Shown here in pieces: positions 1 through 6,425 of a stretch of 16,228 nucleotides of DNA (its first letter is position 1; each line of letters opens with the position of its first letter). This DNA comes from Acidimicrobiia bacterium (GTDB lineage Bacteria; Actinomycetota; Acidimicrobiia; UBA5794; JAOTWH01). Below the pieces are notes generated by a model that was not told the origin of the DNA, made no database searches, and saw only the letters and a list, made by a program, of their open reading frames with translations. The stretch covers positions 1 to 16,228 of the forward strand of contig JAOTWH010000028.1 in NCBI GenBank assembly GCA_029863035.1. Direction: 5' to 3'. The translations under genes were made by a program, and so were the position numbers.

Positions 1-1177
1 GGATGAGCGAGATCGTCAACGAGAACATCAGGTAGACGCCCATCAGGATGGCAATCGATTGCGGTGCCGGCCGACCGTTGCCTATCGACGTCTTGGTGAG
101 AGCCGTTATCTCGGCGTATGCCACCGCGACCCCGAGCGATGTGTTCTTGACCAGGTTGAGGTATTGGTTGATCGTCGGCGGGAGCGCGATGCGCAGAGCT
201 TGCGGAAGGACGACGTAGCGATAACGCTGGAACACCGACAAGGCAACGGCGTTGGCGGCTTCGGTTTGTCCCATGGGCACCGCGAGAATGCTGCCGCGGA
301 TGATCTCGGCGATATGGCTGGCCGTATACAACCCGAGCGCCAAGGTCACAGCGATGAACCCGAAGTTCAGCTTGAAGCCGCCGTCGATGCGTCTCCCGTT
401 CTCGCTCAGCATCGGCCACGAGATGCCAAGATCGTCTCCAGCCAACAAGATGGCGACGATGATCGACACAACAACGACCCCGGCCCCCCATCGAGCTCTG
501 TGGTGAGGCTGGCCGGTTGCCTCGTTGACCCGGGTCCGCCAGCGGGCGACGACGAAGGAGAGCACCACGCCCGCCAGAATCGTGAGCCAAAAGACACCAG
601 CGCTGGAGCCGAGTGCAAGCGATGGCACGCCCCACAGAGTGTCGGACAGGATCAGGACGGTGTTGTCCCCCAACCCCGAGATCTGAGTTGCCTCGCTCAA
701 GTTGGGGAAAGGGCCAAAGGTGAATATGGCGAACCCGAAGAAGATGATGATGACCAGAGGCGGGATGTTGCGGAACGTCTCCACATACACGGCGGCGAGA
801 CGGGCCACCAGCCAGTTGGTGGACAGCCGGGAGATGCCAACGATGAGTCCCACGACGCTGGCGATGAGGATGCCGAAGGCACCGGCAAGGAAAGTGTTCT
901 TTATCCCAACCAGCACCATGTGCCACACGCTGCTGCGGGGGTCGAAGCCTTCGTCGAATGGGATCTCGAACTGGGTGGGGCGGTTCAGGAAGTCGAAGTC
1001 GGTGTTGATGTTCTGACGGTCGAGGTTGGTTAGCAGGTTGTTGAACAGCCAGAAAAGCAGGCCCAACACCCCGACCACCGCGATCACCTGGACAACGACG
1101 CGCAGGATGCGGATGTTGCGATACCACACCACTTCGCCGTGGGTCTGCGCCTTGGATGCTGTGTCGCTTTGGGTCAA
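1..1177 (-). CDS. aapQ: AapQ-like amino-acid ABC transporter permease (3' end cut by window)
   Basis: This is an inner-membrane permease of a polar/general L-amino-acid importer. Reading the minus strand from a TTG at 1177-1175 gives about 390 codons with no stop to the window edge. An in-frame TAA lies 15 nt upstream, and an AAGG sits 7 nt before the TTG, so I chose this start. The protein has a first membrane segment near residues 26-48, several more after residue 85, and a typical EAA loop near residues 290-345 (EIIRGSILAVPMGQTEAAN, later LPQALRIALPPTINQYLN). That loop contacts the ATPase. The length and the long insert between the first membrane segments fit AapQ (about 400 aa) rather than short HisM-type permeases, so only a few C-terminal residues should be missing. 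It follows the aapJ-like gene in the order known for aapJQMP. The second permease and the ATPase would lie beyond the left edge. Confidence 0.9.
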   Translation of the reverse strand, partial: MTQSDTASKAQTHGEVVWYRNIRILRVVVQVIAVVGVLGLLFWLFNNLLTNLDRQNINTDFDFLNRPTQFEIPFDEGFDPRSSVWHMVLVGIKNTFLAGAFGILIASVVGLIVGISRLSTNWLVARLAAVYVETFRNIPPLVIIIFFGFAIFTFGPFPNLSEATQISGLGDNTVLILSDTLWGVPSLALGSSAGVFWLTILAGVVLSFVVARWRTRVNEATGQPHHRARWGAGVVVVSIIVAILLAGDDLGISWPMLSENGRRIDGGFKLNFGFIAVTLALGLYTASHIAEIIRGSILAVPMGQTEAANAVALSVFQRYRYVVLPQALRIALPPTINQYLNLVKNTSLGVAVAYAEITALTKTSIGNGRPAPQSIAILMGVYLMFSLTISLI

Positions 1178-1198
1178 TATCAGGCCTTGTTAGTCAGA

Positions 1199-1229
1199 AC
1201 GGGCGGCCGGCTGAATGCCGACCGCCCGT
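1199..1229 (-). terminator. Stem-loop between aapJ and aapQ
   Basis: A 13-bp inverted repeat with one mismatch (ACGGGCGG-C/T-CGGC arms) surrounds the 5-nt loop at 1212-1216. It sits in the 82-nt gap between the binding-protein stop and the permease start. On the minus strand it is not followed by a clear U-run. A partial terminator or an mRNA-stabilising hairpin is therefore more likely than a full stop signal. Such hairpins after the first gene are common in importer operons where the binding protein is made in excess. Confidence 0.6.
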
Positions 1230-1259
1230 CTCTGATGTCAATCGATTAAGCCAACCGGT

Positions 1260-2276
1260 CTACCGGTAGGGCGGAACGTACATCAAGCCGCCGCTAGACC
1301 ACAGATCGTTGGGGCTGCCGGCGAGCGACAGGCCGAGCGGGGTTACGTTGCGGCTGTAGATCTCCTCGTAGTTCCCAACTTGGCTGACGACCTGCACTGC
1401 GAAGTCTTGGGGTAATCCAAGACCCGGAGCCAGCTCGCCGAGGAAGTTGGCAACGTTGGGGTTGGGGTCGGAGAAGCCGGCCACGTTGCCGCTATCGATT
1501 CCGAACTCCCACGCCTGCACAGTGGCCATCACTGACCACTCAACTGCCTGCGCCCACTCGGTGTCGCCGTCAGCGACCACAGGACCAAGCGGTTCCTTGG
1601 AGATGACTTCAGCCATGATGGACTGGGCAGCTCCGCCTTCACCCTCGATGGCGGACTTCAAGGCCGCCAGCTGGGAGGCGTCCGACGTCCAGGCATCGCA
1701 TTGGCCCTCTTCGTAAGCGGGGCGCAGCTGGGTGTTGTCCTCGAACACCACCGGGTTGAACGGAATACCGCGGGCGTTGAAGACCGCGGTCAGGTTCAGC
1801 TCGGTGGTCGTTCCCGACAGGACGCAGATGTTGGCATCGGCCAGATCCTCCAAACCGGTGAATCCGGTGGATGCCGGAACCATCATGCCCTGGCCGTCAT
1901 AGAAGGTGGTGAACAAGAAGGTGGCACCCTCCTGGCCGTCACGGGTCCCTGTCCAAGTCGTGTTTCGAATCAAGACATCGATTTCTCCCGACTGCAACGC
2001 AGTGAAGCGAGCCTCTGCTGTCAGGGATACGAACTCCACGGCGTCGGCGTCGCCCAGGACGCCAGCCGCCACCACCCGGCAGAAGTCAACGTCGAATCCG
2101 CTGAAGTTGCCGGCATCGTCGACGGAGCCGAAGCCAGGCACCGACTCGTTGACACCACAGATGATGTTGCCGCGATCTTGAACGGTGGCCAACAGACCAC
2201 CGCCTCCTTCGTCATCACTACCGCAGGCAGTAGCGACGAGGGCAAGTGCGATTAGTACGCCGAACCATCGTTTCAT
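1260..2276 (-). CDS. aapJ: AapJ-like amino-acid ABC transporter substrate-binding lipoprotein
   Basis: This is the extracytoplasmic binding component of a general L-amino-acid importer, 338 aa. The start is the ATG at 2276, with AGGAGG (2288-2283 on the minus strand) 6 nt upstream. A longer reading from 2324 adds 16 basic residues ahead of the signal peptide and is unlikely. The signal peptide MKRWFGVLIALALVATAC ends in a lipobox with Cys18 as the lipidated residue. It is followed by the family-3 solute-binding fold: GFDVDFCRVVAA, RFTALQSGEIDVLIRNTTWT and FYDGQGMMVP. The RNT-TWT and YDGQGMMV stretches are characteristic of AapJ/BztA-type proteins. The next gene, in the same direction, is the AapQ-like permease. 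A plausible promoter lies at 2323-2352. Confidence 0.93.
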   Translation of the reverse strand: MKRWFGVLIALALVATACGSDDEGGGGLLATVQDRGNIICGVNESVPGFGSVDDAGNFSGFDVDFCRVVAAGVLGDADAVEFVSLTAEARFTALQSGEIDVLIRNTTWTGTRDGQEGATFLFTTFYDGQGMMVPASTGFTGLEDLADANICVLSGTTTELNLTAVFNARGIPFNPVVFEDNTQLRPAYEEGQCDAWTSDASQLAALKSAIEGEGGAAQSIMAEVISKEPLGPVVADGDTEWAQAVEWSVMATVQAWEFGIDSGNVAGFSDPNPNVANFLGELAPGLGLPQDFAVQVVSQVGNYEEIYSRNVTPLGLSLAGSPNDLWSSGGLMYVPPYR

Positions 2277-2322
2277 GAAAATCCTCCTATGCGAGTGACG
2301 ACTGGTACCGCCGCCAAGGCGC

Positions 2323-2352
2323 AACCTAGCGGTATCGAGGGTGCAGATTCAA
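2323..2352 (-). promoter_or_regulatory. Putative promoter of the aapJQ operon
   Basis: On the minus strand, TTGAAT (2352-2347) and TAGGTT (2328-2323) are separated by 18 nt and resemble a sigma-70-type -35/-10 pair. The implied start near 2316 leaves a leader of about 40 nt containing the AGGAGG site of aapJ. The 121-bp gap between aapJ and tupB is shared by two divergent genes. Confidence 0.4.
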
Positions 2353-2366
2353 CAGACACCCCTCAT

Positions 2367-2398
2367 TTGCCTTTGGCAATATGGCTAACTTCGTGTTA
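2367..2398 (+). promoter_or_regulatory. Putative leaderless tupB promoter with two small dyads
   Basis: TAACTT at 2386-2391 matches the actinobacterial -10 form TAnnnT and ends 6 nt before the tupB ATG, with no ribosome-binding site between. Transcription would then begin at or next to the A of ATG. Two dyads are superimposed: TTGCC-TTT-GGCAA at 2367-2379 and TAAC-N5-GTTA at 2386-2398, the latter spanning the -10 and the first base of the start codon. A repressor bound there could block transcription. That role is inferred from position only. Confidence 0.35.
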
Positions 2399-3093
2399 TG
2401 GAGTTCATAGTCGACACCCTCGGCAACGCATTCTCGGTTGTGGCTGAATTCGGTCCGGAACTGCGTAAAGTGCTGGCCCTCACGCTGTGGGTCAGCGGAT
2501 CGGCGACGATCATCGGTGTATGCCTCGGAGTCCCCCTCGGCGTGGCACTGGGCCTGGGTCGGTTCCGGGGCCGGGGAGCCGTTACCGCCCTGGTGAACAC
2601 GGGAATGGGCATGCCTCCGGTGCTGGCCGGACTGCTCTTGTTGATGCTGCTGTGGAACGACGGCCCGCTCGGGTCTTGGGGCCTCCTCTTCACCCCCGCT
2701 GCGATGGTCGCTGCCCAAGCCCTGTTGGCAGTGCCCATCGCCGCAGGTGTTACCGCCGCCGGAATCAGAGCTCTTTCGCCAGACACGAGAGAGCAGCTCG
2801 CTTCGCTGCGCCTCGGACGATGGACCCAGGGAGTCGTGGCAGCGCGGGAAGCCTGGCCGGCGGTGGTGGGCGCCGCGGCAGCAGCATTCGGTCGGGTCAT
2901 CGCAGAAGTCGGCGCCGTGCTCATCGTCGGGGGCAACATCGCGGGCGAGACCCGGGTGCTGACGACGGCCATCGTGCAAGAATCCCGCCGCGCCAACTTC
3001 GGCACGGCTCTCGGTCTTGGCATAGTCCTGCTGCTGCTGGCCCTCTTTGTCAATGGTGTGCTGACTCATTTTCAGCTGAAAGAGGCGACGTGA
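2398..3093 (+). CDS. tupB: Tungstate/molybdate-type ABC transporter permease
   Basis: This inner-membrane permease, 231 aa, belongs to a TupABC-type tungstate (or molybdate) importer. It has hydrophobic segments near residues 25-50, 60-85, 95-120, 140-165 and 205-225. A PVLAGLLLLMLLW segment follows the GMGMPP motif, where family members read GxGMPPVxxG. The EAA-like region (RLGRWTQGVVAAREAWPAVVG) faces the ATPase. The length equals the usual 220-235 aa of TupB. The ATG at 2398 begins a MEFIVDTLGNAF N-terminus typical of the family. There is no Shine-Dalgarno, but a TAACTT -10 lies 6 nt upstream, so the mRNA is probably leaderless. It overlaps tupC by 4 nt (GTGA), which implies translational coupling. 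Sequence alone does not settle tungstate against molybdate. Confidence 0.9.
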   Translation: MEFIVDTLGNAFSVVAEFGPELRKVLALTLWVSGSATIIGVCLGVPLGVALGLGRFRGRGAVTALVNTGMGMPPVLAGLLLLMLLWNDGPLGSWGLLFTPAAMVAAQALLAVPIAAGVTAAGIRALSPDTREQLASLRLGRWTQGVVAAREAWPAVVGAAAAAFGRVIAEVGAVLIVGGNIAGETRVLTTAIVQESRRANFGTALGLGIVLLLLALFVNGVLTHFQLKEAT

Positions 3094-4085
3094 GCGGAAT
3101 CATCATTTCTGGATTGAGTCACTCGTACCCGGGTGGAACCGTTGAGATCGAGAATCTCGAGCTATACGAAGGCGAACGGTTGGTTCTCTATGGACCCAAC
3201 GGCAGCGGCAAGACCACGACGCTTCGATTGCTGGCAGGCACTCTGGCAGGCGGACCTTCGATCGACACCGCCTATCTCCCCCAGCGCCCAATCGCTTTTC
3301 GAGGATCGGCCGGTTGGAACCTGACCCTCGGGTTGGACCAGTCCGCCCACCCGACTGCACAGCGCCTGGCGCAGGAGATGGGTGTTTCGCAATTGCTAGA
3401 CAGACCGGCCCGCCGCCTCAGTGGCGGCGAGAGACAGCGTCTGGCCCTGGCAAGAGTTCTGGCTCGACCCGAACCGATCGTTCTACTCGACGAGCCGCTG
3501 GCGGCCCTGGACGTCTCGGACCGAGCCAGCGTTGCGGCTCTCGTTAACAAGGCACTCGGTGGACGAAGCGCCATCGTCGTCACTCATGACCGCGAGATCG
3601 CCGCTGCCCTTGGCGATCGAATCGCGGTGATGATCGATGGTCGCATTCGTCAGGTGGGGACACCGCAAGAGGTCTTCACCCAACCTGCCGACGAGATGGT
3701 GGCCGATGCGCTCGGCATCGGCAATGTGCTGGGTGGGGAGGTCATGGAGATCGACGGACCGCTGATCGGCCTCAAAGTGGGCCCCGTGGTGGTGTGGGGG
3801 CTGGGGGAAGGAGCGGAAGGATCTAGCGCTCGAGCCATCTTCGGCGCTGAGGCCGTCACGGTCTATGCCGGGACGAGTCCGAACGCCGGATCGGCGCGCA
3901 ACACTTGGGAGGGAACCGTCGAGGAGGTCCGCCCAGCCGGTCGGCTGATGGAGGTGCTCATCGACTGTGGCCCGCGGGTGGCGGCTCTGGTGACTCCTGG
4001 CTCCATGGAGGCGTTGGGCCTGGCAGCAGGCTCCAAAGCGACGGTCGCCGTAAAGGCCACCGCGGTACGCGTCCTCTCTGCATGA
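3090..4085 (+). CDS. tupC: Tungstate/molybdate-type ABC transporter ATPase with C-terminal TOBE-like domain
   Basis: This is the cytoplasmic ATPase that drives TupB, 331 aa. I chose the GTG at 3090, which overlaps the tupB stop as GTGA. The same frame is open much further upstream, but that part only shadows tupB. Motifs in order: Walker A GPNGSGKT (residues 35-42), Q-loop YLPQ (Gln65), signature LSGGERQRL (110-118), Walker B IVLLDE (130-135), H-loop THD (His166). After about residue 210 a C-terminal extension (NTWEGTVEEVRPAG...) has the TOBE/MOP-like pattern of oxyanion-transporter ATPases, where it can bind the transported anion and down-regulate the pump. Many TupC proteins are shorter (about 240 aa), so the extension makes it ModC/WtpC-like. 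Its stop overlaps the tupA ATG by 3 nt. Confidence 0.9.
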   Translation: MSGIIISGLSHSYPGGTVEIENLELYEGERLVLYGPNGSGKTTTLRLLAGTLAGGPSIDTAYLPQRPIAFRGSAGWNLTLGLDQSAHPTAQRLAQEMGVSQLLDRPARRLSGGERQRLALARVLARPEPIVLLDEPLAALDVSDRASVAALVNKALGGRSAIVVTHDREIAAALGDRIAVMIDGRIRQVGTPQEVFTQPADEMVADALGIGNVLGGEVMEIDGPLIGLKVGPVVVWGLGEGAEGSSARAIFGAEAVTVYAGTSPNAGSARNTWEGTVEEVRPAGRLMEVLIDCGPRVAALVTPGSMEALGLAAGSKATVAVKATAVRVLSA

Positions 4086-4879
4086 AGCGCTTCGCCGTGG
4101 CGCTGTTGGCAATGCTTGCCGCGTGCGGCGGCCAGGGAGATCGATTGGTTTTGGCGGCAGGGACCACCCTGGTCGACAGCGGATTCATGGATGCCGTGGT
4201 GAGCCAATACGAGCGGGCAACTGGCCGCAAGATCTCGGTTGTAGGGGAGTCCTCTGCCCGGGTGGTGGAGCTTGGGCGCCGAGGAGAGGCCGATGTGCTT
4301 TTGACCCACGAGCCGAATGTGTTGCAGGCTTTCATCGACGAGGGCCGGTCTGCCTCCACCTCTTTGGCCTTCACCAGCCAATTCGTGTTGGCGGGGCCCC
4401 AGCCCCTCGCCAGTGAGTTGGACGGACTCACGGCGCCGGAGGCACTCGAGCAGATAGCGCTGCGACGTTGGACCTTCATCGCCAGGGGCGATGGTTCCGG
4501 CACCAGCACTGCCGAACTGGTTATCTGGGCTGACCTGGCCCGGAATCCCGCTGGCGAGTCCTGGTACCAGGAGACCGGGCAGGGCATGGGCACCACGCTT
4601 CAAGTGGCAGACCAGAGAGAAGGGTTCACTCTGGCCGATCAAGGAACGTGGCAAGAGACTGCCCCCCGATTGAGCCTCACCCAGGTCAACCTTGGGGACG
4701 ACGAGTTCCTCGCCAACCCCTACTCGATCACGGTGGTGGTGGGCGATGCCGCCGGACCAGCGCAAGATTTCGTCGACTGGCTGGCCGGCCCCGATGGGAA
4801 CCGTGCCATAGCCGAGGCAAGCGTCGATCTCTTCGGTTCAGAGGTCTACATCCCCTTTAGTGTTGGCGCCAATGGCTGA
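4082..4879 (+). CDS. tupA: Tungstate/molybdate-binding lipoprotein
   Basis: This is the extracytoplasmic oxyanion-binding component, 265 aa. The start is the ATG at 4082, which overlaps the tupC stop as ATGA. The signal peptide MKRFAVALLAMLAAC gives lipidated Cys15. Mature motifs fit TupA. AAGTTLVDSGFMD is the first anion-binding loop, with Thr and Ser placed as in the TTTS-type site. SSARVVELGRRGEADVLLTH lies close to the domain hinge. GDGSGTSTAE, ETGQGMGTTLQVA and REGFTLADQGTW are strongly conserved in TupA/WtpA-like proteins. The binding protein is last in the transporter unit (B-C-A), whereas tupA usually comes first. It overlaps the downstream moeB-rhodanese gene by 8 nt, so uptake and cofactor synthesis genes share one transcript. 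Anion preference (W or Mo) cannot be read from the sequence. Confidence 0.92.
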   Translation: MKRFAVALLAMLAACGGQGDRLVLAAGTTLVDSGFMDAVVSQYERATGRKISVVGESSARVVELGRRGEADVLLTHEPNVLQAFIDEGRSASTSLAFTSQFVLAGPQPLASELDGLTAPEALEQIALRRWTFIARGDGSGTSTAELVIWADLARNPAGESWYQETGQGMGTTLQVADQREGFTLADQGTWQETAPRLSLTQVNLGDDEFLANPYSITVVVGDAAGPAQDFVDWLAGPDGNRAIAEASVDLFGSEVYIPFSVGANG

Positions 4880-5978
4880 CGATCTACTCGAGAGCGGACC
4901 GGAAGCGGTCGCGACTGCCCAGTTCCTGATCGACGTGCGGAGAGATGAATCGTTCCGGGCCGAGTCGATCCCAACCGCGATCGGACTGCCCTTGATGGAA
5001 CTGGCCGAGCGAATCACCGAAGTGGCTCCAGACAAAGACTCGGCCATCGTCCTCTACTGCAACGTCGGGATCGATTCGCTGAGCGGTGCCCGCTTGCTGG
5101 GCCACCTCGGCTACACCAACGCCACCTCCCTGGCGGGCGGTATCGAGAGATGGCGCTCCCAGGGTGGATCCACCAACGCCGAGAGCACGCTGACCCCAGA
5201 GCAGCGGACCAGATACAGCCGCCACCTCCGGCTCCCGGAAATCGGCGAACGAGGCCAGGTCGAGCTGCTCAACGCCAGCGTGGCAGTGATCGGCGCAGGC
5301 GGGCTGGGCTCTCCCGTCGCTCTGTACTTGGCCGCGGCGGGCATCGGCCGGCTAGCTCTGATCGACTTTGACGATGTTGAGCTGTCGAACCTGCAACGTC
5401 AGATCCTGCACGGCACGTCGCGACTAGGTGAGCCGAAGGTGGAGTCGGCCGCGGCGGCACTCGCCGATCTGAACCCCGGCGTCAAACTCGACCTTCACCC
5501 GTTGCGCCTGACCGCAGCTAATGCCTTGGAGCTCCTGAGCGGTCACGACGTGATCGTCGATGGTTCCGACGACTTCCCCACCCGATATCTGGTCAACGAT
5601 GCTGCCATGCACCTGGGCACTCCTGTGGTGCACGGCTCGATCCTGCGCTTCGATGGGCAGGCCACCGTGTTCGCCCCCCATCAGGGCCCGTGCTACCGCT
5701 GTCTCTTTCCACTTCCCCCTCCCCCCGAGCTGGCGCCGTCGTGCGAGGACGCCGGCGTGTTCGGCGCCATGGCCGGGGTCGTTGGCTCGATCCAGGCGAT
5801 GGAGGCGATCAAGTTGGTAACCAGCGTCGGCGAGTCACTGAGCGGACGACTGCTGCGCTACGGCGCCCTCGATCACGACATCACCGTGTACAAGTTCGAA
5901 CGAGACCCAGCCTGCCCAGCGTGCTCCGGTGAGCCGCCAGAGCTGGTCGACTACGACGCCACCTGCGCGCCCGCGTAG
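4872..5978 (+). CDS. moeB: Rhodanese-MoeB fusion: sulfurtransferase / molybdopterin-synthase adenylyltransferase
   Basis: This protein (368 aa) should adenylate the C-terminal glycine of a sulfur carrier (MoaD-type, possibly also ThiS or CysO) and pass sulfur to it. Residues about 15-98 are a rhodanese domain: LIDVRRDESF, active-site loop YCNVGIDS with Cys63, and LAGGIERW. Residues about 108-350 are the ThiF/MoeB domain: SRHLRLPEIG, nucleotide loop GAGGLGSP (141-148), DFDDVELSNLQRQ, DGSDDFPTRYLVND, the SCEDAGV region with Cys291, and zinc cysteines CYRC (274/277) and CPAC (348/351). MOCS3 and MoeZ carry the rhodanese at the C-terminus. Here it is N-terminal, an order I know from some proteobacterial MoeB proteins. 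I chose ATG 4872, but an in-frame GTG at 4860 is possible. The gene overlaps tupA by 8 nt, which suggests coupled translation. Confidence 0.92.
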   Translation: MADDLLESGPEAVATAQFLIDVRRDESFRAESIPTAIGLPLMELAERITEVAPDKDSAIVLYCNVGIDSLSGARLLGHLGYTNATSLAGGIERWRSQGGSTNAESTLTPEQRTRYSRHLRLPEIGERGQVELLNASVAVIGAGGLGSPVALYLAAAGIGRLALIDFDDVELSNLQRQILHGTSRLGEPKVESAAAALADLNPGVKLDLHPLRLTAANALELLSGHDVIVDGSDDFPTRYLVNDAAMHLGTPVVHGSILRFDGQATVFAPHQGPCYRCLFPLPPPPELAPSCEDAGVFGAMAGVVGSIQAMEAIKLVTSVGESLSGRLLRYGALDHDITVYKFERDPACPACSGEPPELVDYDATCAPA

Positions 5979-5989
5979 TAGCTGTTCTT

Positions 5990-6208
5990 CCCTTCTCCCC
6001 CACTTCCTCTCCCACGAAGTGGGGGAGGTGCCGAAGTGCTCGTAGAGCACGAAGGCGGAGGGGGAGCTGGTATGCGACCGCGCTGGCGCGTCGGAGGTGC
6101 TGCACATCAGCTCCCCCTCCGACCTCGGCCTCCGACTTCGGCCTACGGCCTCCGACCTCGGCCTACGGCCTCGGCCGCCTCCCCCATCCTTCGGGCGCGA
6201 GAGGGAAA
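5990..6208. repeat. Composite palindromic repeat, copy 1
   Basis: This is a complex intergenic element made of nested hairpins. The left part is a 10-bp stem CCCCCACTTC/GAAGTGGGGG (5997-6006/6016-6025), followed by a 6-bp stem GTGCTC/GAGCAC around GTA (6036-6050). A perfect 14-bp inverted repeat CGGAGGGGGAGCTG/CAGCTCCCCCTCCG (6056-6069/6108-6121) encloses a 38-nt core. A run of CTCCGACCTCGGC and CTACGGC units follows (about 6117-6175), then a C-rich end (6176-6208). The core (TGCGACCGCG, then TGGCGCGTCGGAGGTGCTGC) recurs nearly identically at 12541-12571. No coding function is visible. Confidence 0.85.
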
Positions 6209-6213
6209 GACTC

Positions 6214-6410
6214 TTTCCTTCTCCCGCTTGCGGGGGAAGTACCCCGAGCGAAGCGAGGGGGGATGGGGGAGCGAACCCTGCGCAGACTTGCAGCGCGTTG
6301 GCGGTCTCGAACATCAGCTCCCCCTCCGACCTCGGCCTTTCAGGCCTCGGCCACCTCCCCCGCTTCGCGGGAGAGGGAAGAATCCGCCTCCACCGCTTCG
6401 CGGGAGAGCG
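6214..6410. repeat. Composite palindromic repeat, copy 2, with duplicated tail
   Basis: This copy has the same architecture as copy 1, with a diverged core. A 10-bp stem CTTCTCCCGC/GCGGGGGAAG (6218-6227/6230-6239) is followed by GATGGGGGAGC, a core ending GAACATC, and CAGCTCCCCCTCCGACCTCGGCCT. It ends with GGCCTCGGCCACCTCCCCCGC and GCGGGAGAGGGAAG. The terminal unit CCGCTTCGCGGGAGAG is present twice, at 6360-6375 and 6393-6408. Together with copy 1 it fills the whole gap between moeB and moaA. It ends just before the putative moaA -10 box, so it may supply the 3' end of the tup-moeB transcript. Confidence 0.8.
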
Positions 6411-6412
6411 AA

Positions 6413-6418
6413 TAGAGT
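6413..6418 (+). promoter_or_regulatory. Putative -10 box of a leaderless moaA
   Basis: TAGAGT matches TAnnnT and ends 7 nt before the moaA ATG at 6426, with no Shine-Dalgarno between. This spacing puts the transcription start at or next to the ATG. No convincing -35 is visible because the upstream bases belong to the repeat tail. Confidence 0.35.
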
Positions 6419-6425
6419 CATCTCA

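Noticed and set aside
59..1033. A long plus-strand open frame of 324 codons
   Set aside because: The minus strand here encodes a clear permease with membrane segments and an EAA loop. The plus frame is an acidic and polar shadow of it.
2487..3089. A 532-codon reading of tupC starting inside tupB
   Set aside because: The first 201 codons only shadow tupB in another frame and are Arg/Pro-rich without motifs. The ATPase fold begins at GTG 3090.
2326..3093. Minus-strand open frames of 247 and 222 codons over tupB
   Set aside because: They are Arg/Ser/Pro/Thr-rich shadows of a well-supported permease gene, with no recognisable domain.
4860..4871. GTG at 4860 as the start of the moeB fusion
   Set aside because: Possible, but it adds four residues of no known value and increases overlap with tupA. 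ATG 4872 is simpler. The choice stays open.
6036..6425. A 130-codon N-terminal extension of MoaA in the same open frame
   Set aside because: The extension is a translation of the composite repeats, rich in Arg and Pro, and includes RPRWRVGGAAH, which recurs from the unrelated repeat at 12541. The family N-terminus begins at ATG 6426.
5979..6425. CRISPR array or integration site in the repeat-rich gap
   Set aside because: The repeats are palindromic and unequal, have no regular spacers, and no integrase, transposase or cas gene is nearby.
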